From Streptococcus porcinus (GTDB lineage: Bacteria; Bacillota; Bacilli; Lactobacillales; Streptococcaceae), in NCBI RefSeq assembly GCF_900475415.1, contig NZ_LS483388.1, positions 916,001-980,000 on the forward strand: a DNA stretch of 64,000 nucleotides. Direction: 5' to 3'. Positions 13,897 through 21,981 of this stretch are shown here, one piece after another (the stretch's first letter is position 1; every line of letters begins with the position of its first letter). A program made the position numbers and the translations under genes. The notes beneath the pieces are model-generated. The model did no database searches, had not been told where the DNA came from, and saw only the letters and a list, made by a program, of their open reading frames with translations.

Positions 13897-13920
13897 GCAT
13901 CTCGTTTGAGGTGTTTTTTT
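13897..13920 (+). terminator. Intrinsic terminator within the head operon
   Basis: CATCTC (13898-13903) pairs with GAGGTG (13908-13913) around GTTT, followed by seven T residues. It lies 6 bases after the large terminase stop and before the scaffold gene. It could lower or set the ratio between terminase/portal and capsid/scaffold transcripts. Confidence 0.7.
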
Positions 13921-13969
13921 AATGCAAAAATTACCGAACTGCCGGGAAAGCAGGAGAAAGGACGTTATC

Positions 13970-14434
13970 ATGTCAGAATTTAAAAATATTACTTCGCAAG
14001 AAGAACTGGACGCAATCGTTAAAGCTCGTGTTGCTCGAGAACGTGAGAAATATAACGATTACGAAGAATTGAAGACAAAAGTTGCAGAGTTTGAAACAAA
14101 AGAAGCAACTTATCAGTCAACAATTGAAGGACTTAAGACAGAAAAAAACGAACTATCAAGTCAATTAGAATCTGTCAATGGCGAACTCAATCAAACTAGA
14201 TTACAAACTGCTAAGCAACGTATTGCAACCGAATATGGTTTACCACTTGACTTAGCCGAGCGACTACAAGGTGATGACGAAGAAGGATTTAAAGCAGATG
14301 CTGAACGATTGGCATCATATATCAAACCCTCTCAACCAACACCCCCCTTAAAATCAAACGAACCAGCTATTTCGGACTCGAAAGAAGCGAGTTGGGCAGA
14401 AATGGCACGAAACTTAATTAATACAGGAGATTAA
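13970..14434 (+). CDS. Phage scaffolding protein (DUF4355-like)
   Basis: 154 aa from ATG 13970, which follows AGGAGAAAGG; the in-frame ATG at 13922 sits within the terminator T tract and has no ribosome site. A long coiled coil (about residues 20-90, EEELKTKVAEFETKEATYQ and onward) and a C-terminal conserved segment before a Pro-rich linker fit capsid scaffolding proteins. It lies directly before the capsid gene, the usual order. It is expected to guide prohead assembly and then leave. Confidence 0.8.
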   Translation: MSEFKNITSQEELDAIVKARVAREREKYNDYEELKTKVAEFETKEATYQSTIEGLKTEKNELSSQLESVNGELNQTRLQTAKQRIATEYGLPLDLAERLQGDDEEGFKADAERLASYIKPSQPTPPLKSNEPAISDSKEASWAEMARNLINTGD

Positions 14435-14438
14435 AAAA

Positions 14439-15344
14439 ATGGCAGAAGCAATTAAAGCAGGAACACTTTTTAAACCAGAATTAGTAACAGAAATTATGAG
14501 CAAGGTTCAAGGACATTCTACTCTTGCTAAATTATCAGGACAAACTCCAATCCCATTTAATGGAGTAGAGCAATTTATTTTTAATTTAGATGGTAACGCT
14601 CAAATTGTTGGTGAGGGCGAGCAAAAACTCGGAAGCACTGCGACAGTAACATCTAAAATCATTAAACCGATGAAGTTTGTATATCAAGCTCGGATGACAG
14701 ATGAATTTAAATATGCATCAGAAGAAAAACGTTTAAACTTTTTGAAACATTATGCAGATGGGTTCGCGAAAAAAATGGCAGAAGCGTTTGACATTGCAGC
14801 TATTCACGGACTCGAACCTCGGTCGATGACTGACGCCTCATTCAAAGCGACAAACTCATTTGACGGAGTTGTTACAGGAAACGTTGTACCTTATAATGCA
14901 GCAACAATCGATGAAAATATCGATACAGCAGTAACGACTATTGTCGTAAACGGTAATGAAGTAACTGGTATTGCATTATCCCCACAAGCAGGCCAAGATA
15001 TGTCTAAAATTAAATTGGGTGCTGATAAATTACCAGCATATCCAGAATTCCGATTTGGTCAACGCCCAGATAATTTCTTCAACATGCAACTTGATATGAA
15101 TAAAACACTTACAACAACTGGCGGTACTGCTAAAACAGACCATGCAATTGTCGGAGACTTCCAAAGTAAATTTAAATGGGGTTACGCAGAAAATATTCCA
15201 ATGGAAATCATTGAATACGGCGATCCTGACGGCTCTGGACGTGACCTTAAAGCTTATAATGAAATCTTACTACGTACCGAAGCGTTTATTGGTTGGGGTA
15301 TTCTTGATGAAAAAGCATTCGCTCGTGTGGAGGTGCAAGGTTAA
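14439..15344 (+). CDS. Major capsid protein (HK97 fold)
   Basis: 301 aa. It opens with FKPELVTEIMSKVQGHSTLAK, contains the N-arm/E-loop strands (GGEGEQKLGSTATVTSKIIKP region) and the spine-helix region (KHYADGFAKKMAEAFDIAAIHG), then closing P-domain strands. It is short for the family and lacks a large delta domain, consistent with the separate scaffold gene upstream. Four bases separate it from scaffold; its stop overlaps the next ATG. Confidence 0.85.
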   Translation: MAEAIKAGTLFKPELVTEIMSKVQGHSTLAKLSGQTPIPFNGVEQFIFNLDGNAQIVGEGEQKLGSTATVTSKIIKPMKFVYQARMTDEFKYASEEKRLNFLKHYADGFAKKMAEAFDIAAIHGLEPRSMTDASFKATNSFDGVVTGNVVPYNAATIDENIDTAVTTIVVNGNEVTGIALSPQAGQDMSKIKLGADKLPAYPEFRFGQRPDNFFNMQLDMNKTLTTTGGTAKTDHAIVGDFQSKFKWGYAENIPMEIIEYGDPDGSGRDLKAYNEILLRTEAFIGWGILDEKAFARVEVQG

Positions 15345-15466
15345 TGATATATAAAGATAAAGAAACAGGTGCAGTAGTTGTTACTGACTGCGAACTTTCT
15401 GGCGACTGGGAAGTTATGCAAGAAGAAAAGCAAAAGAAAACTACTAAGAAAGCAGAGGCTAAATAG
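15344..15466 (+). CDS. Small phage head-region protein (40 aa)
   Basis: ATG 15344 uses the last base of the capsid stop codon. The 40-aa product starts MIYKDKETGAVVVTDCELSG and ends with a Lys-rich tail (KKTTKKAEAK). A tiny protein with a GAVV strand and Lys-rich tail between capsid and connector genes is common in Gram-positive siphoviruses; the function is unknown, possibly capsid decoration or assembly. Confidence 0.65.
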   Translation: MIYKDKETGAVVVTDCELSGDWEVMQEEKQKKTTKKAEAK

Positions 15467-15487
15467 CCTACTAGAAAGGTGGCTATT

Positions 15488-15910
15488 ATGGCAAATTTCG
15501 CTACTACAGACGATATTATCCTTCTTTGGAGGAATTTATCAGCTGATGAAATCAAACGCGCAGAGGCGCTCTTAGCAGTCGTATCTGACACGTTACGATT
15601 AGAAGCTAGCAAAGTTGGAAAGGACTTAGATGCAATGATTGTGTCTAGTCCTTTTTTTGCTACAGTCGTAAAATCCGTGACTGTTGACATTGTAGCAAGA
15701 ACGCTCATGACATCAACAAATGGAGAGCCGATGGCTCAAGAAAGCCAGTCTGCTTTAGGTTATTCGTGGTCTGGTACTTACTTAGTACCCGGCGGCGGGC
15801 TGTTTATTAAAGATAACGAGCTGAAAAGACTCGGCTTAAAGAAACAAAGATATGGAGGAATTGAACTTTATGGGGAAATTGAAAGGGATAACGATTACTT
15901 TAATCGATAA
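15488..15910 (+). CDS. Head-tail connector protein (gp15/HK97 gp6-like)
   Basis: 140 aa from ATG 15488 after AGAAAGGTGG; an in-frame GTG at 15479 overlaps the ribosome site. The start (ATTDDIILLWRNLSADEIKRAEALL) and helical bundle resemble the adaptor family that binds under the portal. It ends with YFNR, overlapping the next gene. The place directly after capsid is standard for the first connector. Confidence 0.75.
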   Translation: MANFATTDDIILLWRNLSADEIKRAEALLAVVSDTLRLEASKVGKDLDAMIVSSPFFATVVKSVTVDIVARTLMTSTNGEPMAQESQSALGYSWSGTYLVPGGGLFIKDNELKRLGLKKQRYGGIELYGEIERDNDYFNR

Positions 15911-16208
15911 AGTCGTCCAAGGAAAAGACGCCTTTAACAATCCTATAAAAATCGATTCTGAAATTAAGGTTGAAAATGTTCTAGTCGCCCCAACTTCCTC
16001 AGATGACATCACAAATCAACTAAATCTAACTGGTAAAAAGGCTGTTTATACTTTAGGAATCCCAAAAGGCGATACTCACAACTGGGAAAATAAGGAAGTT
16101 AGATTTTTCGGACAGAAATTCAGAACTTTTGGCCTGCCAGTCGAAGGCATAGAAGATTTGATTCCACTTGAATGGAATAAAAAAGTGATGGTCGAAAGAT
16201 ATGAGTAA
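15870..16208 (+). CDS. Head-tail joining protein (stopper-like)
   Basis: 112 aa from ATG 15870, placed 9 bases after GGAGG; the in-frame ATG at 15852 precedes that site. Short beta-rich protein with the recurring phrase TLGIPKGDTHNWENKEVRFFG that occurs in siphovirus head completion proteins. It would close the connector after DNA packaging. It overlaps both neighbours. Confidence 0.65.
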   Translation: MGKLKGITITLIDKVVQGKDAFNNPIKIDSEIKVENVLVAPTSSDDITNQLNLTGKKAVYTLGIPKGDTHNWENKEVRFFGQKFRTFGLPVEGIEDLIPLEWNKKVMVERYE

Positions 16209-16440
16209 TTTTAAATTTAAGCTTGACAGAACTGGGGTAGCAAGTCTCATGAAGTCGTCTGAAATGCAAAATGTCCTAAAAGGACATGCTAAAGCAATTA
16301 AGGATCGTGTGGGAGATGGCTACGAGCAAGACATTTATGTTGGTAAGAATCGAGCAAATGCGATGGTAAGCGCAACAAGTATTAAAGCTAAAAAAGACAA
16401 CATGGAAAACAATACTCTGCTTAAGGCGGTGCATAGATGA
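16201..16440 (+). CDS. Minor capsid/neck protein (HK97 gp10-like)
   Basis: 79 aa, shorter than usual for gp10-like proteins. Features include the opening KFKLDRTGVASLMKSSEMQNVLKGHAKAIKDRVGDGYEQDIYVGKNR. This is the pattern of minor capsid proteins of the neck. It lies between stopper and tail terminator genes, as expected. The ribosome site lies in the upstream gene. Confidence 0.65.
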   Translation: MSNFKFKLDRTGVASLMKSSEMQNVLKGHAKAIKDRVGDGYEQDIYVGKNRANAMVSATSIKAKKDNMENNTLLKAVHR

Positions 16441-16772
16441 TCGAAATAATTATTACAAATTACCTCGCAGAAAACTTAAATGTTCCAGTTTTTAATGAAC
16501 ATCAAGAAAATGAACTAGATTCTTTTGTTTTAATCGATAGAACTGGTGGAACTAAAAAGAATTATTTGAAAACTGCAACAATAGCTTTCCAAAGTTACGC
16601 AGAATCAAAATATAAAGCTTCGTTGTTAAACGAAGAATTAAAACAAACTATAGAAAAAATTGAGGAACTTCCTGAGATTTCAGGGGTGCATCTCAATTCT
16701 GATTACGACTATACCGACGTACAGACTAAACGTTATCGCTATCAAGCGGTATACGACATAAATTACTATTAA
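16437..16772 (+). CDS. Tail terminator-like minor capsid protein
   Basis: 111 aa. The central segment DSFVLIDRTGGTKKNYLKTATIAFQSYAESKYKA and the end YTDVQTKRYRYQAVYDINYY match the tail completion proteins that precede the tail tube gene. It would cap the tail tube and set its join with the head. ATGA overlap with the upstream gene. Confidence 0.7.
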   Translation: MIEIIITNYLAENLNVPVFNEHQENELDSFVLIDRTGGTKKNYLKTATIAFQSYAESKYKASLLNEELKQTIEKIEELPEISGVHLNSDYDYTDVQTKRYRYQAVYDINYY

Positions 16773-16784
16773 AAAGGAGAAAAA

Positions 16785-17342
16785 ATGGCTACAGATTCTA
16801 CTAAAGTTGTTGCTGGTAAACCTAAAATTGGAGGCGCGATTTGGTCAGCTCCGGCAGGATCAACATTACCAACAGACGCAAAAACAGAATTAGATCCAGC
16901 GTTTAAATCGCTAGGATATGTTTCCGATGATGGACTAACCAACGAAATGACAACAGATACCGAAGAAATAAAGGCGTGGGGAGGAGATACAGTTCTTACA
17001 CCACAAACGGGAACATCTGATACATTTACATATAAATTGATCGAAGCTCTCAATGTTGAGGTTTTAAAAGAGGTTTACGGTGAAAAAAATGTTACTGGCA
17101 CCCTCGAAGAAGGAATCAAAATATCTGTTAATTCTAAGGAAAAAATAGATCATGTCGTTGTCATTGAGATGGAAGTTAGAGGGCAATTTAAACGCATTGT
17201 TATCCCAATCGCCAAAATCAAAGAAATGGCTGAAATCAAGTATGTCGATGGCGAGCCAGTCGGTTACGAACTAACCGTCCAAGCTTTGCCTGATTCAAAA
17301 GGCAATACTCATTATGAGTATATTGGAGGTACACCTCTATGA
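16785..17342 (+). CDS. Major tail tube protein
   Basis: 185 aa. It begins with [17 protein letters not shown] and ends with [18 protein letters not shown], a familiar signature of the major tail proteins of streptococcal siphoviruses. The fold is the tail-tube beta barrel. A clear AAAGGAG ribosome site precedes ATG 16785, suiting high expression. It overlaps the tail chaperone gene by 4 bases. Confidence 0.85.
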   Translation: MATDSTKVVAGKPKIGGAIWSAPAGSTLPTDAKTELDPAFKSLGYVSDDGLTNEMTTDTEEIKAWGGDTVLTPQTGTSDTFTYKLIEALNVEVLKEVYGEKNVTGTLEEGIKISVNSKEKIDHVVVIEMEVRGQFKRIVIPIAKIKEMAEIKYVDGEPVGYELTVQALPDSKGNTHYEYIGGTPL

Positions 17343-17599
17343 TAATCGGTACCACAAAATCAGGATTTGAATATAAAATTTCAGAGGCTCGCCTCAAAAA
17401 CTATGAGCTAGTTGAACTCCTAGCAGACGTTGACAAAAATCCTTTATTGTTGCCTAAATTGGTTAAAGTTATGCTAGGAGAAGAGCTGGCAGACAAATTA
17501 AAAGATCATGTACGAGATAGCGAAGGCCTTGTTGATCTAGAAAAAATCAATGAAGAAATCGCTGAAATCTTCGAAAGTCAAAAAACATTAAAAAACTAA
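17339..17599 (+). CDS. Tail assembly chaperone (gpG-like)
   Basis: 86 aa. A small acidic protein between tail tube and tape measure genes, as lambda gpG. It begins [34 protein letters not shown]. The end reads into a perfect -1 slippery heptamer A-AAA-AAC (17590-17596) directly before the TAA stop, so a fraction of ribosomes should continue into the downstream frame and make a gpGT-like fusion that loads the tape measure protein. Confidence 0.85.
   Translation: MIIGTTKSGFEYKISEARLKNYELVELLADVDKNPLLLPKLVKVMLGEELADKLKDHVRDSEGLVDLEKINEEIAEIFESQKTLKN
17590..17596 (+). promoter_or_regulatory. Programmed -1 frameshift site A-AAA-AAC
   Basis: In the zero frame the codons are TTA-AAA-AAC-TAA. The heptamer A-AAA-AAC is the most efficient class of bacterial -1 slippery sequence. 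It lies immediately before the stop and the -1 frame continues to 17979. The frame of the downstream ORF is exactly -1 relative to the chaperone gene. Confidence 0.85.
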
Positions 17600-17979
17600 T
17601 TGTCCTCGCCAAAATGATAAAAGCAGATGAAGACGCTCTTATTTGTGATTTAGCAGAAACTTATCACATATACGATTACAGACAGTTGCCAGCGGACTTG
17701 GTAGCTGTCTTTTCTGCTGGTTTAAGGGAAAATTCACGGGTCAGAATGTTAATGTCTGAAGAAAAACTAACAGTTGAGCAGACGCTTATAGCTGGAATTT
17801 TAGACAGATTGAGCATTCTGTTGTGGTCTAAAACCAAAGACGGGCAAAAAGGCATTAATCAGCCAAAATCCGTCATTGAGTCAGTTAATGCGAAGTCACA
17901 AGAAGAGATTACATCTTTTGAAACTGGTGAGGACTTTATGAAAGTAAGACAAAAATACATTACGAAAGGAGGGAACTGA
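17596..17979 (+). CDS. Tail assembly chaperone extension (gpT-like, made by frameshift)
   Basis: The frame opens at the slip site: [39 protein letters not shown], the helical extension typical of gpT-like segments. An ATG at 17614 exists but has no ribosome site, so production as the C-terminus of a fusion with the upstream chaperone is the natural reading. It overlaps the tape measure ATG by one base; AAAGGAGG near the end is the tape measure's ribosome site. Confidence 0.8.
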   Translation, partial: LIVLAKMIKADEDALICDLAETYHIYDYRQLPADLVAVFSAGLRENSRVRMLMSEEKLTVEQTLIAGILDRLSILLWSKTKDGQKGINQPKSVIESVNAKSQEEITSFETGEDFMKVRQKYITKGGN

Positions 17980-20447
17980 TGGCGATTGAATTAGGTCAAG
18001 CATATGTGCAGATAATGCCTTCGGCAAAAGGGATAAGCGGATCAATTAGTAAGCAATTAGACCCCGAAGCATCAAGCGCCGGAGCTAGTGCAGGCTCGCT
18101 AATTGGCGGAAATATTGTCAAAACTTTAGCGGGAATAGTTGCAGCAGCTGGGATAGGGAAGCTTATTGGAGATGCGATAAAATCATCAATAACAGAAGGT
18201 GCAGCTCTGCAACAATCTTTGGGCGGAGTTGAAACTTTGTTTAAAGAAAATGCGACTATTGTTAAAAAATACGCAGATGCAGCATATAAGACAGCTGGTT
18301 TGTCTGCGAATGCATATATGGAGAATGTAACAGGATTTTCCGCAAGTCTTCTGCAATCTTTAGGAGGAGATACTAAAAAAGCAGCTAATATAGCAAACAT
18401 GGCGATGATCGACATGGCGGATAACTCAAATAAAATGGGAACTTCAATGGAGTCCATACAGTACGCCTACCAAGGATTTGCTAAGCAGAATTACACCATG
18501 CTTGATAACTTAAAACTTGGTTATGGTGGTACAAAAGAGGAAATGAAGAGATTGCTTCAAGACGCCGAAAAATTAACTGGCAAGAAGTATGACATGAGTA
18601 ACTTATCTGATGTTTATCAAGCAATCCACGAAGTCCAAAAGGAAATTGGAATTACTGGAACTACCGCAAGAGAGGCGGAGCACACTTTCTCAGGTTCGTT
18701 AAACGCTATGAAATCTTCAGCTAGTAATCTTTTAGGCAAATTAGCGTTAGGAGAAGACATAAAACCTTCACTAGAAGCATTAGGGAAAACAACTTACACA
18801 TTTGTTGTAGGTAATTTTATACCGATGTTAAAAAATGTGTTGACTGGAATACCGGTTATTTTAGGTACGGTTATCAAAGAGGGCTTGCAAAGCGTTTTTG
18901 GCAATAGTATTGCATCTCAGATGATGAAAGAACTGACAAAAGTCAACGAAGTTATCAACACTTTTTACGATATGGCTTTTGGCTCGCTTAGCAAAAAAGA
19001 TAATAGCGACTTATTGGAAAGTTTGGGCTTTAGTCCCAGAACATCAAAAGAAATAGTAAATATAGCCGAACAAATCGGAACAACTATAAATACTTTCATA
19101 GGACAAATTCCAAGCGTCATAAATTCTGTTGGCGGTCTTATAATCCCTTTGATCCAGAAAATAACAAGTGGATTTTCAAAACTTGATTTTAGCGGTATTA
19201 AATCTATAGTCACATCAATCCTACCAGCTTTAACAACTGGTTTTAAACGATTTATGACTATTTCGAGTCCGGCCATTGAAAAAGTTTCTTCATCCTTTCT
19301 TGGTTTGTGGAATGCTATTCAGCCGTTAGCCTCCGTTTTGTCAAAGGCTTTGACGCCAGCTTTCCAAATTATTGGCTCATTTTTAGGTGGCATTCTGTCT
19401 GGAATTCTTACTGGTGTTGCTGGAGCATTCGATCTTATTAAAATAGCGATTGAAGTTTTAACACCTGTAATTAAGCTGCTTGTAGATGGTTTTCTCGCTT
19501 TAGAGCCAGCTTTAAGCTGGCTAGCAGAAAAAATAGGTTTTGTTATCGGCTTATTTAGCAATCTAAGCACAGCTGGGCAAGGAATGGGATCTATGATTTC
19601 ATCGGCGTGGGCTAATATGCAGTCCGCTATTACAACATCAAGCACGATTATTTCAGGTGCTATTAACTTTACAAAGACTGTTTTTAGCAATCTTGGTAAT
19701 ACAGCTACAATAATAAAAAATATGATTTCGTCTGCGTTTACGGTAGCAGGAAATGTCATCTCGTCTGTTAGTGGTGCTATTCGTAGCGCTATTAATTTTG
19801 TTATCAATGTATTTACAAATTTTGGCGGAACAGTATCAAATGTGAGCAGAATAGTGATAGGTTGGGTAAACAACATAAAGGCTACTTTTAACAGCGTCAA
19901 AAATATAAATCTTTTCGAGGCTGGGAGGGCTATTATTGATAGTTTCTTAGCAGGCTTGAAAAGCGGTTGGGATGCTGTCACGGGATTTGTTGGCGGTATA
20001 GCTGAGTGGATAAAAGATAACAAAGGCCCTATTGAATATGACAAAAAGTTACTTATTCCGGCCGGAAATGCGATAATGGATGGCTTACATAAAGGATTAA
20101 AAGATAACTTTGCAACTGTAAAAGGGACTGTTACAAGTATGGCTGACGAGCTTCAAAGTGCTTTTGGGACACCTCAACTTGCAACAGAAATGCCTTTAAG
20201 CATGACAGGTCAAATTGCTAGCCAAGTGGCTAGTGGTCAACTTGCATATCAAGTAAGCGCCACACCATCAGAATTTCAAAATAATTTTGATTTACTCAAA
20301 GCTATTTCCGATTTAGCTGGTCGTCCAATTAATGTATCAATGAAGATCAACGAAAGAGAAATTGCCAAGGCTATCGCTCAGCCAGTAGAAGAACGGCAAT
20401 CACTTTTAAAGGATCAAATGAATAGAATGAGAGGTATCGTTAATTAA
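17979..20447 (+). CDS. Tape measure protein
   Basis: 822 aa. The N-terminus (IELGQAYVQIMPSAKGISGSISKQL) and a glycine-rich hydrophobic segment (about 30-55) are typical for streptococcal tape measure proteins. Several later hydrophobic stretches (about 450-500, 520-545) may interact with the host membrane during DNA injection. Helical repeats and the C-terminal variable region complete it. The length sets the tail length; 822 aa predicts a fairly short to medium siphovirus tail. Confidence 0.9.
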   Translation: MAIELGQAYVQIMPSAKGISGSISKQLDPEASSAGASAGSLIGGNIVKTLAGIVAAAGIGKLIGDAIKSSITEGAALQQSLGGVETLFKENATIVKKYADAAYKTAGLSANAYMENVTGFSASLLQSLGGDTKKAANIANMAMIDMADNSNKMGTSMESIQYAYQGFAKQNYTMLDNLKLGYGGTKEEMKRLLQDAEKLTGKKYDMSNLSDVYQAIHEVQKEIGITGTTAREAEHTFSGSLNAMKSSASNLLGKLALGEDIKPSLEALGKTTYTFVVGNFIPMLKNVLTGIPVILGTVIKEGLQSVFGNSIASQMMKELTKVNEVINTFYDMAFGSLSKKDNSDLLESLGFSPRTSKEIVNIAEQIGTTINTFIGQIPSVINSVGGLIIPLIQKITSGFSKLDFSGIKSIVTSILPALTTGFKRFMTISSPAIEKVSSSFLGLWNAIQPLASVLSKALTPAFQIIGSFLGGILSGILTGVAGAFDLIKIAIEVLTPVIKLLVDGFLALEPALSWLAEKIGFVIGLFSNLSTAGQGMGSMISSAWANMQSAITTSSTIISGAINFTKTVFSNLGNTATIIKNMISSAFTVAGNVISSVSGAIRSAINFVINVFTNFGGTVSNVSRIVIGWVNNIKATFNSVKNINLFEAGRAIIDSFLAGLKSGWDAVTGFVGGIAEWIKDNKGPIEYDKKLLIPAGNAIMDGLHKGLKDNFATVKGTVTSMADELQSAFGTPQLATEMPLSMTGQIASQVASGQLAYQVSATPSEFQNNFDLLKAISDLAGRPINVSMKINEREIAKAIAQPVEERQSLLKDQMNRMRGIVN

Positions 20448-21976
20448 TGTCATATAAAACAGTTAGAGCATATCTTAACGATATCGAATTAACACAATGG
20501 ATTACTATCAAACCAGGTTTCACTATTTTTAAAGGTAGCGATAAAAAGCTTGACTTGAAAAATTTTGACGATAGCAATGGATCTATTTTCTTAGGTACAA
20601 GCTACGGTCATAAGGTGATTGAAGTGCCATTTTATGTAAAGTATGAAACTATCAATGATTATGATGCTTTTCAACTCGCATTAAGATTGAAAGAGCCTAA
20701 AAAATTAAGATTTGATATCGCTCCGGACAGATATTTTATGGCTATTCCCGTAAATGACCTTGATTTCGATGAAATTAAATTGAACGGTAGTGGCAAAATT
20801 ACGTTTGTCATTCCAGAAGGTGTCGCTAGAAGTAATGTCTATAAACGAGTTCAAAACTACACGCTAGACGGTAATAAATTAACTTTCCAAATTGAAAATA
20901 ATGGAACTGAAGAGGCACTACCAATTATTACTATCAAGCATAATTCCGAAAACGGATATATTGGTTTAGCTAACCAAACAGGAGTTTTTGCTTTAGGGTC
21001 GCCTGAAGCTGAAGATGGGGCCATCGTTACAAAAAACGAGGTCCTTTTTGATTATTCGAAAGCCATTGCTCAGTCATTAGAAGGCGCTAAAAATGTTGGC
21101 GTTCTCAATTATATGGCACCTACTTATGACACAGAGCTAAAGCGCATGAGATTTGATAATATTCTTGGTTCTGGTAAAGGTGGAGAATATGTTGTTATCG
21201 GCAATCGTGGGACAACACCAGGTTACGGAGAGCATGAAGGAACACTAACTTGGGATATTGCTCCTGATTCGAACGGAGAATATACACTCAATGAGCATTT
21301 GTGGTGGTCTCAAGTATTTATTGCAGTCAATCAAGACCGCAAAGGGTTCCTTAAAATGTGTGTGTCAGGAATCAAAGAAGATGGTACAGAAGAATTCCTT
21401 TACGGGATCGAAACATATAAACGTAAAAATGGTACAGAAACTGAATATAACTTTTTTGCACTAGATGATGACGGGATCGGATGGAGATTTTATAAAAAAT
21501 TTACATTCTCATCTGAAAATAGCAAACGAAATCCATTCAGTATGTCACGAGGTCGTGCTACTGAAATTTTTAGGGAAGAAGATAAGTTCAGGATTTTCTT
21601 TGATGGTAAACACTATCCAGTATCAGTACCGTCGCTTAGAGGTAAAAAGTCACGGAAAGTCCATTTGGCTATGGGGACTTGCTCAGACAGTAGAAAATAC
21701 ATTGACTACATGCTTTTTGAAAAACTACGATTTGAAAAAATGGGAGTTTCTCATTACAACAATATCGTAAACAAATATCAACCAGGTGATAAAGTCGTTA
21801 TTAATTTTGAAGACGACTCTGTGGAGACTAAAGATGTTGATAGTATCCAAGACATGTTGCTTGGTTCAGAACCGTTAACTATTCCACCAGGAACATCAGA
21901 GTTTGTCATTCACTTGTCTAGTTGGATTTCGGTGATACCTGAAATAACAATTGATTTTGAAGAAAGGTTCTTGTAA
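20447..21976 (+). CDS. Distal tail protein (Dit)
   Basis: 509 aa. The N-terminal region (RAYLNDIELTQWITIKPGFTIFKGSDKKLD) is the SPP1 gp19.1-like Dit domain. The protein is long for a Dit (about 250 aa in SPP1), so a carbohydrate-binding module is probably inserted in the second half, as in evolved Dits; the segment around residues 230-440 has lectin-like strands (FRIFFDGKHYPVSVP). It forms the hub between tail tube and baseplate. Overlaps the tape measure stop by one base. Confidence 0.75.
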   Translation: MSYKTVRAYLNDIELTQWITIKPGFTIFKGSDKKLDLKNFDDSNGSIFLGTSYGHKVIEVPFYVKYETINDYDAFQLALRLKEPKKLRFDIAPDRYFMAIPVNDLDFDEIKLNGSGKITFVIPEGVARSNVYKRVQNYTLDGNKLTFQIENNGTEEALPIITIKHNSENGYIGLANQTGVFALGSPEAEDGAIVTKNEVLFDYSKAIAQSLEGAKNVGVLNYMAPTYDTELKRMRFDNILGSGKGGEYVVIGNRGTTPGYGEHEGTLTWDIAPDSNGEYTLNEHLWWSQVFIAVNQDRKGFLKMCVSGIKEDGTEEFLYGIETYKRKNGTETEYNFFALDDDGIGWRFYKKFTFSSENSKRNPFSMSRGRATEIFREEDKFRIFFDGKHYPVSVPSLRGKKSRKVHLAMGTCSDSRKYIDYMLFEKLRFEKMGVSHYNNIVNKYQPGDKVVINFEDDSVETKDVDSIQDMLLGSEPLTIPPGTSEFVIHLSSWISVIPEITIDFEERFL

Positions 21977-21981
21977 AAAAT

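Noticed and set aside
19319..20044. A 241-codon minus-strand open frame
   Set aside because: It lies wholly within the tape measure gene, has no ribosome site and a low-complexity composition mirrored from the coding strand.
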